Source: Helicobacter equorum (GTDB lineage Bacteria > Campylobacterota > Campylobacteria > Campylobacterales > Helicobacteraceae). From it: a DNA stretch of 34,066 nt. Location: assembly GCF_900198655.1 (NCBI RefSeq), contig NZ_FZPO01000025.1, positions 1-34,066 of the forward strand, in the 5' to 3' direction. The notes under the pieces were generated by a model. The model made no database searches, was not told the origin of the DNA, and saw only the letters and a program-made list of their open reading frames with translations. The position numbers and the translations under genes are program-made. Shown here in pieces: positions 8,830 through 17,195 of the stretch. The first letter of the stretch is position 1. Each line of letters begins with the position of its first letter.

Positions 8830-9501
8830 ATGGAAGAATTTATTGTGCTAGAAGATGTGCATAAAACCTATGGTAAGGGCGAAAATGCCTTTGAAGCCCT
8901 AAAGGGTATAAATCTAGAAATCAAACAAGGCGAATTTATCGCGCTTATGGGACCAAGCGGTTCAGGAAAATCTAGCTTAGCTAATATCCTTGGCACACTT
9001 GATGTAGGCACCAAAGGAGCGTATAGATTCTGTGGAATCAATGTATTTTCCCTCACGCAAAATCAACGAGCACTTTTGCGTAGAAATTATATAGGCTTTA
9101 TCTTTCAAGGTTTTAACCTTCTTGCACGCACAACAGCCCTTGAAAATGTAGAATTACCACTAATGTATCGTGGTATCAAAAAAGACAAACGCAAAGAAAT
9201 TGCCCTACAAGCCTTAGAGCGCGTGGGGTTGCGTGAGTGGGCAGATCATACAAGCGCAAAGCTTAGCGGTGGACAACAACAGCGCGTAGCAATCGCAAGA
9301 GCTATCGCCTCAAAACCTCTTTTTTTGCTTGCTGATGAACCAACTGGTAATCTTGACACAAAGCGAAGTGTAGAGATTATGGAAATTTTGTGCGAACTTA
9401 ATGTAGCACTTGGCATAACAATCCTTATGGTAACACACGAACCGGATATGGCACGATATGCTAGTAGAGAAATTCACTGCCTAGATGGTAAGCTTGTATA
9501 A
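8830..9501 (+). CDS. macB: MacB-type ABC transporter, ATP-binding subunit
   Basis: This 223-residue ABC ATPase is of the LolD/MacB class. Walker A GPSGSGKSS is at 41-49, the Q-loop FQG at 92-94, the ABC signature LSGGQQQR at 145-152, Walker B FLLADE at 165-170, and the H-loop in VTHEP near 206. It stays in the cytoplasm and drives the permease encoded 11 bases downstream. In E. coli MacB the ATPase and membrane parts form one polypeptide; here they are two genes. LolD-type release of lipoproteins is an alternative for the domain alone, but the MacA and TolC-like neighbours support efflux. Confidence 0.93.
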   Translation: MEEFIVLEDVHKTYGKGENAFEALKGINLEIKQGEFIALMGPSGSGKSSLANILGTLDVGTKGAYRFCGINVFSLTQNQRALLRRNYIGFIFQGFNLLARTTALENVELPLMYRGIKKDKRKEIALQALERVGLREWADHTSAKLSGGQQQRVAIARAIASKPLFLLADEPTGNLDTKRSVEIMEILCELNVALGITILMVTHEPDMARYASREIHCLDGKLV

Positions 9502-9512
9502 GGGGATTTATT

Positions 9513-10730
9513 ATGATACTTAATGCTTTTGTCCTTGCACTTAGACAGATTCGGCGCAATTTTTTGCGTGCTTTTTTGACAATGCTTGGGGTGATTATTG
9601 GTGTGGGTGCAGTTGTAACAATGATAAGTCTAGGCAATGGTGTTACCAAGCAAACTAGCGATACATTTACCTCGCTTGGACGAAACATCATTCTTGTATT
9701 TCCAGCACGCACTATGAATTTGGGTGGATCAAATCTTAGGCGTAACTTCACCGCACAAGAAGTCAAGGAACTTAATGAGCATGTGCGTGGGTATGTCGTT
9801 GCAATCGCCCCTATATCACAAAGCTCTACACTTTTACAATTCCAATCTCAAAATACAACGACACAAGTTCAAGGCGTTGATAAGCATTTTTTTGAAGTTA
9901 CACAATGGGATAGCGCACAAGGTAGGGTTTTTGAAGACAATGAATACAAAGTGGGAAGCAATGTTTGTGTGATTGGTGAATCTGTGCGTAAAAATCTCTT
10001 TGGAGAAAAAAATCCCTTGGGGACAAAAATCCGCCTAAGCAACATCGTATGTGAATGTGTAGGTGTGCTTGAATCTAAAGGACAAGGTGGTATGGGCAAT
10101 GATCAAGATGATGTGCTGTTACTCCCTATAAAAACATTTTCACGCTCTGTTTCTAATAATACCACGATGAATACCTATAATCGTATTATGATACGTATAC
10201 AAGATGATCAAGATTCACTACAAATCAATCTCGCACTCCAAGATGCCCTGCGCAAGATTCGTAATGTCAAACCTGGAGAACGCAATTCTTTTGAGATTAT
10301 GGATACTAGACAAATCGCCCAAGCTTTTACCTCCAATATCCGAGTGCTAACAATGTTTTTGGGGCTAGTAGCAGGAGTTAGTTTGCTTGTAGGTGGTATA
10401 GGGATTATGAATATTATGCTTGTATCTGTCACAGAACGCACCAAAGAAATTGGCACAAGAATGGCGATTGGTGCATTACAAAGTGAAGTATTATTGCAAT
10501 TTCTTATCGAGGCTGTTACGCTAAGTGCGCTTGGGGGCATTGTGGGAATTATTTTGGCATTTTTTGGATCGTTAGGTTTTGCGTATGCCAAAGATTTACC
10601 CTTTATTTTTGATATTCCTACTGCGATTATAGCCTTTTTATTCTCTGTCTTTATTGGTGTGCTATTTGGTTATCTCCCTGCTAGACGCGCTTCAAGACTT
10701 AACCCAATCGATGCGCTAAGACATGAATAA
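9513..10730 (+). CDS. macB: MacB-type ABC transporter, permease subunit
   Basis: This 405-residue FtsX/MacB-like permease has a first membrane helix after an amphipathic start (LRQIRRNFLRAFLTMLGVII, residues 9-28). A large periplasmic domain of about 215 residues follows, then three helices in the C-terminal third with the typical SVTERTKEIGTRMAIGA loop. The end PARRASRLNPIDALRHE is a classic MacB/LolC ending. It transduces ATPase motion to the periplasmic domain and MacA rather than forming a lumen through the membrane. GGGGA lies before ATG 9513. Its last 15 bases overlap the end of the opposite-strand arsB-like gene, so the efflux operon stops here. Confidence 0.93.
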   Translation: MILNAFVLALRQIRRNFLRAFLTMLGVIIGVGAVVTMISLGNGVTKQTSDTFTSLGRNIILVFPARTMNLGGSNLRRNFTAQEVKELNEHVRGYVVAIAPISQSSTLLQFQSQNTTTQVQGVDKHFFEVTQWDSAQGRVFEDNEYKVGSNVCVIGESVRKNLFGEKNPLGTKIRLSNIVCECVGVLESKGQGGMGNDQDDVLLLPIKTFSRSVSNNTTMNTYNRIMIRIQDDQDSLQINLALQDALRKIRNVKPGERNSFEIMDTRQIAQAFTSNIRVLTMFLGLVAGVSLLVGGIGIMNIMLVSVTERTKEIGTRMAIGALQSEVLLQFLIEAVTLSALGGIVGIILAFFGSLGFAYAKDLPFIFDIPTAIIAFLFSVFIGVLFGYLPARRASRLNPIDALRHE

Positions 10731-12020
10731 AAGTGTGCTTATCCACAAGCCAAAGAGCGCTGCAAACAAAACACAAATGCTAAGTATCAAACCAAAACCC
10801 ATATACTGCCAAAGTGAGATCTTTATCCCATAGATTCGAAGTTTTAACAAAAAAAGTAAAGTGGCAAGTGAGCCTATGGGGGTAAATTTAGAGCCGATAT
10901 TGCACCCCAATACATGCGCAAAAACAAGTGCTTGTTCCCTAAGAGAATCTAACCCAAAAGATTGTAGTGTCAAATTCCCTAAAAGCACCATAGGAAGATT
11001 ATTTATCACGCTAGATCCAAGGCTTGAAAATATACCTACGCTAAAAATCTGCACAAAAAGTGGTACTGAATCTAAGTAAGAAAAAATCTCACGCATAGAT
11101 TCTAAAAATCCCGCATTTTTCACGCCAAATACCACAACAAAAAGCCCAAAACTAAAAACAATAACCGAAAAAGGTGTTTCTTGCACTAGGGATTTAAGAC
11201 TAAGTACTTGTAAAATTTTTGCATACACAAGTGCTACAAAACTCGCACCAAACAAAAAAATATAAAGCTTCACCCCATAGTGTTCGCCAAAAATAATACC
11301 TCCTAACAACATCACAACAATGACATAGCACACAATAAGCGTCATTGTAGAGGGGTAGGCTTTGGCACTAGATTCTGGACTAAAATAAAGTGTGTGTGGA
11401 AGAAAGCGTCTAAAACAAAGCCATGCTACACCCACAAAGATGCAAAGTCCAAAAATTTGGGGGATCGCCAAAGACAATGCAAAATGCAAAAATTCGATAC
11501 CAAACATTTGTGCCGTAATAATATTAGTGAGATTTGAGATCACAAGCACGTTAGAGGCAAAATCACTCACAAAACTTACAAGCAATAAAAACACTACTAA
11601 TGGTGATATGGTATTAAGCAGTGCCGCTGTATTGTGTGTGCTAGAAAAAAGCACAAAAACAAGAGGCGTTAGTACCAAAATCGCCCCATCATTTGCAAAA
11701 ATAATACTTACTACACTACCCAAAACAATAAGCAAAACAAAAAATTTCCAAGTGCATATAGAATGTGTGCGTGGCGTGATACACGAAGCAAGATGCGTAA
11801 AGAAGCCAAGTTTTTCAAACGCCAAACTAAGCAAAATAAGTCCAATTAATGCAAAGGTGCTAGGCTTTGTAATCTCCCATACAAGCTTAATATCAGCAAG
11901 GCTTACCACCCCAAAGACAAAAACACACAACGCACCAAGAGTGCTAAACACCCATATAGGCAACCTAAAGGGGCGCATATATACACAAAGCATTGTTAAT
12001 GCAAAAATACCATAACCCAT
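10716..12020 (-). CDS. arsB: ArsB-type arsenite/ion permease
   Basis: This 434-residue polytopic membrane protein has about 11-12 helices and the length of E. coli ArsB (429). Motifs of the ArsB/NhaD group are ANDGAILVLTPLVFVL in the first half, SNVLVISNLTNI, SVINNLPMVLLGNL and GCNIGSKFTPIGSLATLLFL in the second half. ArsB exports arsenite and antimonite using the proton gradient. No arsR, arsC or arsA gene is next to it, so transport of another anion remains possible. It starts 12 bases after hypE on the same strand with only a weak ribosome site (AGGTTTGG), suggesting read-through from the hyp operon. Confidence 0.82.
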   Translation of the reverse strand: MGYGIFALTMLCVYMRPFRLPIWVFSTLGALCVFVFGVVSLADIKLVWEITKPSTFALIGLILLSLAFEKLGFFTHLASCITPRTHSICTWKFFVLLIVLGSVVSIIFANDGAILVLTPLVFVLFSSTHNTAALLNTISPLVVFLLLVSFVSDFASNVLVISNLTNIITAQMFGIEFLHFALSLAIPQIFGLCIFVGVAWLCFRRFLPHTLYFSPESSAKAYPSTMTLIVCYVIVVMLLGGIIFGEHYGVKLYIFLFGASFVALVYAKILQVLSLKSLVQETPFSVIVFSFGLFVVVFGVKNAGFLESMREIFSYLDSVPLFVQIFSVGIFSSLGSSVINNLPMVLLGNLTLQSFGLDSLREQALVFAHVLGCNIGSKFTPIGSLATLLFLLKLRIYGIKISLWQYMGFGLILSICVLFAALFGLWISTLLFMS

Positions 12021-12032
12021 ATAACACCAAAC

Positions 12033-13034
12033 CTAGCAGATTCTAGGCAGAATCTCACCCTGTGGATATTCTAAATACCTTTTTGTGCCATAGGGATTGT
12101 GCAAAATCACTTTCTGTGGCATATTGGTATGCACTTCACCAATCACACACGCATTTTTTCCCAAAGGGTGGGTATGTAGAATCTCTAGTGTTTGTGCTAC
12201 ATCTTTTTGTGGCACACTTAACACACACACTCCTTCATTAGCTAACACATAAGGCTCAAGTCCCAAAATCTCGCACACACCACGCACTTCCTCCAAAATC
12301 GGTATATGCGATTCCTCTATGTCAATACCCACATTGCTTGCTTGTGCCCATTCATTTAGCACACTTGCTATCCCTCCACGCGTCGCATCACGCAAAGCAT
12401 GAATTTCTATACCAGATACAAAAAGTGTTTCTAACATACCAAATAACTGCGCACAATCACTCTCTAAACTGCTTATCAATCCTATTTCATTACGCTCACA
12501 ATATACCATACTTCCGTGTGTGCCGACATTACCGCTAACAATAATGCAATCACCATTTTGGAGATTATATGCGCTAAGATTCTGATACACTACTTCACCA
12601 TACGCAGTTGTGTTAATAAAAATTTTATCGACACTGCCTTTTGGCACGACTTTGGTATCTGCACTTAAAAGTTTTAGATTCCCACGCATAAGTTCAGTTG
12701 CCATAGATTTTATGAGAGATTCTAGCTCCTGTATATCAAAGCCTTCTTCGATGATAAATCCTGCACTCATATACATAGGTCGCGCGCCCATCATCGCTAC
12801 ATCATTGCTACTACCACACACGCTTAATTTACCAATATCGCCACCACGAAATGTATAAGGAGTAATCACATAACTATCCGTGCTCATTGCAAATGCGCCC
12901 GCACATCCACATGCAATGCCTGCATCTTCTCCACTTCCTTGCATATATGGCGTAAGATGTTTTAGAAAAATTTTTTGTATAAGTTTTTGGGATTCTATCC
13001 CGCCACTACCATGTGCTAAAGTAATATGTATCAT
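12033..13034 (-). CDS. hypE: Hydrogenase maturation factor HypE (carbamoyl dehydratase)
   Basis: This 333-residue protein has the AIR-synthase/PurM-like fold. MIHITLAHGSGG starts the chain, STDSYVITPYTFRGGDIGKLSVCGSSNDVAMMGA is split over residues 51-84 and binds ATP, and RDATRGGIASVLNE is the second conserved loop. The chain ends PRIC, the C-terminal Cys that accepts the carbamoyl group from HypF and is dehydrated to thiocyanate, the source of the CN ligands of NiFe hydrogenase. The gene has a strong GGAGG site and lies 14 bases downstream of the helicase gene. HypF, HypC, HypA and HypB are not in this window. Confidence 0.96.
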   Translation of the reverse strand: MIHITLAHGSGGIESQKLIQKIFLKHLTPYMQGSGEDAGIACGCAGAFAMSTDSYVITPYTFRGGDIGKLSVCGSSNDVAMMGARPMYMSAGFIIEEGFDIQELESLIKSMATELMRGNLKLLSADTKVVPKGSVDKIFINTTAYGEVVYQNLSAYNLQNGDCIIVSGNVGTHGSMVYCERNEIGLISSLESDCAQLFGMLETLFVSGIEIHALRDATRGGIASVLNEWAQASNVGIDIEESHIPILEEVRGVCEILGLEPYVLANEGVCVLSVPQKDVAQTLEILHTHPLGKNACVIGEVHTNMPQKVILHNPYGTKRYLEYPQGEILPRIC

Positions 13035-13048
13035 ACAACCTCCATATG

Positions 13049-14725
13049 TTAAAGATTAATACGCATAGATCGCATAAGCAAAGTATGAAGAAATTGCCCC
13101 TCTTGCTGTTGCCAAAAGCCCAAATCACACACGATAAACAGGCGTTTTTTAAGCCGACTAATTGCGACATTTAGCCCAAAAAGCGCACTAATTTGCCTTG
13201 AATCTGTGAGATAGTAGTGCAAGTCCACAGGTGAAAAGATCACATTATCCCATTCTCTGCCTTGCGAACTATGTATGGTGCTAATATCGCTATGTGCAAT
13301 TGTTTTTTGCAAAAGTTTTTTTTGATTGACAAAAGGAGTAATAATCCCAAGACTTTGCGTGAGGGATTTTTTGTGAAGATATGCATAAAGCTTTTGGATA
13401 GTAATAGCTTCATTTTGGCTGATATTATTTTGTGCCTCACACTTTGTGCCACTATCAATACAATACACTTCCATCGGCTCATCGCGTCCTTGCAAACCTA
13501 TATGATAAATTGTAGAATCTAGAATCTGTGCGAGATTATCGCCATATCGATGCGTGTATTTAAGCTCTGCTATATGACTAAGTAAGGGTGTATCTGTGGG
13601 GCGTTTTTGTAACACTGCTTGAGGATTAGTAAAAAACTCCTCCAAAAAAAGGGCGGAGAGATTCCAAACATTGACTTCTTGGTGTGTCTTTAAATCTTTT
13701 GGAGGCATCTCACAAATTGGCATAAGCTGTTTATGATCGCCAAAAAGCGTGATAGGCACATCATCTACACATAACGCACACGCCTTTGCTAATGGCGCGA
13801 AGGCGCATTCATCTAAAAAATAATGTGTAAATTCCATTTCAAGGCTTTCGCTTTTTTTGATGAATCCATCAAGCGTAAATCCGATGATAAGAGCATTTTT
13901 CAAGCGATTTTTGAGCGAAGTTGGCTGGGTAAAAAGTGAGATTTGATTTTTTTGTATCAATAAATTTGGATCACAACATTCTGGATACAAGTTTAAGAAT
14001 TTTTGTGTAGGCATACCAAGACGCAAAAGATTACTAAGCTCAAAATCCATCGTTTTAAAATGCTCAATGAGTGTGATAAAAATCTGCTCTAACGCAGAAT
14101 TTGTCGGTGCCAACACACAAGTTCTTAAGCCCTGCTTAGCATAATGATACACAGCCTCAAATAGCACAACTTGTGTCTTGCCTGTGCCTGGCGCACCCCA
14201 CACATAACTAAGACTTTGAGAAAAAATCATATTCAAAGCCTTTTTTTGATATTTATTAAGATATGCAGGGATTTGTGGGGGTGCTATGGGTTTTTTGCTA
14301 GGAAGCTTGAGGGAATATTTTGCGACAAATTCCCCAACATTGCGCACCAAAAACTTAAGGTCGCTAAAAAGCTTTAGTTTTTCTAGCATAAGCTTAGTAT
14401 GAATGGATTTACGTGCTTTAGAATCTCGTATTTGCTCCAAAGATTCTAAAAGTTCATAATTTGGAGAAACCTCTAAAATGGCGCGTTCTTGGTTATATTG
14501 CATATCTCCATAAACACTAAGCTCAAATAATGTCTCATCTACTGCCAACACCAAACCATCTTGAGAAAATAACTTTGTGCCAAGCGTAAGAATAAGACGC
14601 TCTTGCTCCAAACTCGCGCTCAAGATTCTAAGCTCTTCTAACCCTAAATTATGTTCATCAAGATATGTATAATAGCTCTTAGCTGAATCTATAAGAATCT
14701 CCTCTGGTGTTATTATCAAATCCAT
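13049..14725 (-). CDS. Superfamily 1 (Upf1-like) DNA/RNA helicase
   Basis: This 558-residue protein has an N-terminal domain of about 150 residues with no motif I recognise, then a complete SF1 helicase core. Walker A GAPGTGKT is at 177-184, Ia APTNSA at 206-211, II DECAFA at 305-310, III LFGDHKQLMP at 327-336, IV ITPFVNQKK near 462, V STIHSSQGREWDNVIFS at 482-498 and VI LNVAISRLKKRL at 518-529. The motifs fit the Upf1/AAA_11-AAA_12 group. Its job is unknown. The start ATG overlaps the hypD stop (TAATG), and hypE follows after 14 bases, so it is made with the hydrogenase maturation proteins. Confidence 0.85.
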   Translation of the reverse strand: MDLIITPEEILIDSAKSYYTYLDEHNLGLEELRILSASLEQERLILTLGTKLFSQDGLVLAVDETLFELSVYGDMQYNQERAILEVSPNYELLESLEQIRDSKARKSIHTKLMLEKLKLFSDLKFLVRNVGEFVAKYSLKLPSKKPIAPPQIPAYLNKYQKKALNMIFSQSLSYVWGAPGTGKTQVVLFEAVYHYAKQGLRTCVLAPTNSALEQIFITLIEHFKTMDFELSNLLRLGMPTQKFLNLYPECCDPNLLIQKNQISLFTQPTSLKNRLKNALIIGFTLDGFIKKSESLEMEFTHYFLDECAFAPLAKACALCVDDVPITLFGDHKQLMPICEMPPKDLKTHQEVNVWNLSALFLEEFFTNPQAVLQKRPTDTPLLSHIAELKYTHRYGDNLAQILDSTIYHIGLQGRDEPMEVYCIDSGTKCEAQNNISQNEAITIQKLYAYLHKKSLTQSLGIITPFVNQKKLLQKTIAHSDISTIHSSQGREWDNVIFSPVDLHYYLTDSRQISALFGLNVAISRLKKRLFIVCDLGFWQQQEGQFLHTLLMRSMRINL

Positions 14726-15831
14726 TACAACAAAGAACCATATTTATAGTATGCCGCACACGCCCCCTCGCTACTTACCATACAGCTTCCTATAGGATTG
14801 CTTGGTGTGCAAGCTTTGCCAAAAACCTTGCAATCCATAGGCTTGGCATTACCCTTAAGAATCTCTCCGCACAAGCACGCTTTGTGATCTGCTTTGCGTT
14901 CTTTTGGGAGATATTGTGCAAACGCTATTTCTGCATCATATTGCGCAAACTCTTTTCTCAAGCATAAAGCAGATTTTGGAATGTCGCCCAAGCCACGCCA
15001 TTCAAAGTGATCTCTAGGACAAAAATAATGCTCTACCATTTTTTGTGCCTTGAGATTGCCCTCCATATTGACCACTCGTGCATACTGAATCTCAAGGCGT
15101 GGTGTAGATTCTAAGGCTTGTTTGGTGATAGAGAGAATACTTTGCATCATATCAAGAGGCTCAAAACCACTCACCACAATAGGAAGCCCAAAGCGTTCTA
15201 AAAGTGGGACATAAATCTTTGCACCACTAATCACACTCACATGAGATGGTGCAATAAGGGCATTGATCCGACAATCTGGTTGCGAAAGTATAAGCTCTAG
15301 TGGCGGTGGGACAAGAACATGATTAATGTGAAAATACACATTACTAAGACCTAAGGCTATGCACTGCTCCAAAAGTGCAGCGCTCATAGGTGTTGTCGTT
15401 TCAAAACCAATAGCAAAAAATACAACTTTTTTATGAGGGTTTTCTTGCGCAACTTTGATAACCTCTATAGGTGAATACACAAAACGCACATCTGCACCTT
15501 TTGCTCGTGCATTTTGCAAACTTCCATTGCTACCTGGGACTTTTATCATATCCCCGAGAGTTAGTAAAATCACATCAGGGCACATAGCGATATGATATGC
15601 TTCATCTATACGACCACGAGGCATAATACATACAGGACAGCCGGGTCCATGGATAAATTCAATGTTTGGTGGCAAAAGTTTTGATAATCCATATTTCATT
15701 AAGGTATGTGTATGTCCTCCACACACTTCCATTATTCTCAGCGGTGTTTGGAGCTTGGGTGCTAATGTGCTAAGCGTGTGTGCAAGAGCAAGAATAGAAT
15801 CTTTATCGCGATATGTTTGTATATAATCCAT
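14725..15831 (-). CDS. hypD: Hydrogenase maturation factor HypD
   Basis: This 368-residue iron-sulfur protein works with HypC and HypE to assemble the Fe(CN)2CO unit of NiFe hydrogenase. Conserved motifs are EVCGGHTHTL with C37, GPGCPVC with C65 and C68, FAIGFETTTP, and a C-terminal cluster region with CLCGEILKG, DCKVFGKACTPSNPIGSCMVSSEGACAAYY in pieces. The start at 15831 gives MDYIQTYRDKDS, which matches the known family N terminus, and AAGG lies 8 bases upstream. ATG 15876 in the same frame would add 15 residues but its AAGGA is only 2 bases away. It is the first gene of the operon hypD, helicase, hypE, arsB. Confidence 0.95.
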   Translation of the reverse strand: MDYIQTYRDKDSILALAHTLSTLAPKLQTPLRIMEVCGGHTHTLMKYGLSKLLPPNIEFIHGPGCPVCIMPRGRIDEAYHIAMCPDVILLTLGDMIKVPGSNGSLQNARAKGADVRFVYSPIEVIKVAQENPHKKVVFFAIGFETTTPMSAALLEQCIALGLSNVYFHINHVLVPPPLELILSQPDCRINALIAPSHVSVISGAKIYVPLLERFGLPIVVSGFEPLDMMQSILSITKQALESTPRLEIQYARVVNMEGNLKAQKMVEHYFCPRDHFEWRGLGDIPKSALCLRKEFAQYDAEIAFAQYLPKERKADHKACLCGEILKGNAKPMDCKVFGKACTPSNPIGSCMVSSEGACAAYYKYGSLL

Positions 15832-15976
15832 AATAAAAGCCTTAGCATTATAAGTAATGTGCGTCGGATAATACATAATCCTTGCTTAATTTTTGCAAGA
15901 ACTTCATATTTGTTACTACCTTGCTAGATTCACATTAAGATGAAAGGATTTTATACAACTTGCCAAAAAAATGGGA

Positions 15977-15982
15977 TACAAT
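15977..15982 (+). promoter_or_regulatory. -10 box of the ATP-grasp gene
   Basis: TACAAT at 15977-15982 lies 30 bases before ATG 16013, after a stretch without an obvious -35 box, as usual in Campylobacterota. The 181-base gap 15832-16012 between hypD and this gene must also hold the hypD promoter on the other strand, but I cannot point to a convincing box there. Confidence 0.45.
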
Positions 15983-16012
15983 GAAAGCATAATCTATTTT
16001 AAAGGAGAGGGT

Positions 16013-17122
16013 ATGAAAAAGAACATCGTGTTTTTTGAAGCAAGAGGCGGAAGTGATAAAGGATCTGATGGCTATAGAAAAGATACTATGCCTATGGTTA
16101 ATGCACTTAAAGCCAAAGGTTGGAATGCGGAAGTTATCTTTTTTACTGATGATATTTTGCGAGACCAAACAGAGCGCAACAAAATCTATGAGCATGTCAA
16201 AAATACTGCTGATGGCTATGTCTCACGTGTCAATCCAGGGAATCTCAAAGAAGAAAAATTGTATTTTGATGTATTGCGTAAGCTTTGTGATGATGGGCTT
16301 GTAGGTATGCCTCATCCTGATGCGATGATAGGCTATGGAGCCAAAGATGCACTCACAAAACTTGCGGATACACAACTTGTGCCTAGCGATACCTATGCAT
16401 ATTATGATCCAGCGGAAGCCAAACGCATTGGGGTAACATGGAGTGATATACATAATTTCAAGAAAACATTTCCAAAAACTCTAGCTAAGGGTGAGCGTGT
16501 CTTAAAGCAAAATCGCGGATCTACAGGCGAGGGAATTTGGCGTGTGCGTTTAGAATCTACGAGTGATTATGGCAAAGTCGATTCACTTCCGCTTGATACA
16601 AAAATAATCTGCACAGAAGCCAAAGATAACCATACAGAAGAGCGAAAATTGGGCGAATTTATGGATTTTTGTGAGCATTATTTAGTAGGTGATAATGGTA
16701 TGCTTGTGGATATGACATTTTTGCCGCGTATCAAAGAAGGCGAGATTAGAATCCTCATGCTATACAAAACCCCTGTGTATGTTGTGCATAAAAAACCAGC
16801 TGAAGGTGGCGATGCCTTTTCTGCAACACTCTTTAGTGGGGCAAAATATCGCTATGATGAACCTAAAGATTGGCAAACACTCATTGATTGGTTTTTAGCT
16901 CAACTCCCAGAGATTCGATCCAAGTTAGGAAACTATGATTTACCACTCATTTGGACAGCAGATTTTATTCTTGATACAGATTCACAAGGCAAAGATAAAT
17001 ATGTCTTAGGTGAAATTAATTGCTCATGCGTAGGTTTTACTTCTCCAGCAGAATTTATGGAAAAAATTGCTCTTATGGTGGGCGACACCATCATTGATAT
17101 TGTGAGTAAGCAAAAAGCTTAG
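16013..17122 (+). CDS. Uncharacterised glutathione-synthetase-like ATP-grasp protein
   Basis: This 369-residue protein starts at ATG 16013 behind AAAGGAGAGG; an upstream in-frame ATG at 15971 has no ribosome site. Residues 1-125 look like a pre-ATP-grasp alpha/beta domain (IVFFEARGG start, YVSRVNPGNL at 69-78). The ATP-grasp core shows VLKQNRGSTGEGIWRV at 163-178 (nucleotide lysine and glycine loop), PRIKEGEIRILMLYKTPVY at 238-256, ADFILDTD at 316-323 and VLGEINCSCVGF at 331-342 (metal-binding E-x-N). These match prokaryotic glutathione synthetase and RimK-like ligases, which join a carboxylate to an amine via acyl-phosphate. The substrate is unknown. It may belong to the family named after C. 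jejuni Cj0069, which I cannot verify here. It converges with cysK. Confidence 0.72.
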   Translation: MKKNIVFFEARGGSDKGSDGYRKDTMPMVNALKAKGWNAEVIFFTDDILRDQTERNKIYEHVKNTADGYVSRVNPGNLKEEKLYFDVLRKLCDDGLVGMPHPDAMIGYGAKDALTKLADTQLVPSDTYAYYDPAEAKRIGVTWSDIHNFKKTFPKTLAKGERVLKQNRGSTGEGIWRVRLESTSDYGKVDSLPLDTKIICTEAKDNHTEERKLGEFMDFCEHYLVGDNGMLVDMTFLPRIKEGEIRILMLYKTPVYVVHKKPAEGGDAFSATLFSGAKYRYDEPKDWQTLIDWFLAQLPEIRSKLGNYDLPLIWTADFILDTDSQGKDKYVLGEINCSCVGFTSPAEFMEKIALMVGDTIIDIVSKQKA

Positions 17123-17161
17123 ATTCTAGAAATTTTGTCGTTTATCGAGGATGGGGTTAGA

Positions 17162-17189
17162 TTCTAAGATAGAGTAACCTATCTTAGAA
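17162..17189. terminator. Bidirectional hairpin between the ATP-grasp gene and cysK
   Basis: TTCTAAGATAG (17162-17172) and CTATCTTAGAA (17179-17189) form a perfect 11-bp stem with the 6-base loop AGTAAC. It sits between two convergent genes, 39 bases after one stop and 6 bases after the other. No T-run follows on either strand, so it is a hairpin-type terminator or mRNA end rather than a textbook intrinsic terminator. Confidence 0.65.
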
Positions 17190-17195
17190 CCTGCG

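Noticed and set aside
11392-12015. A 207-codon plus-strand ORF opposite the arsB-like gene
   Set aside because: Its translation is Lys/Thr/Ser-rich with no recognisable domain, and the opposite strand encodes a clear membrane transporter; it is a shadow.
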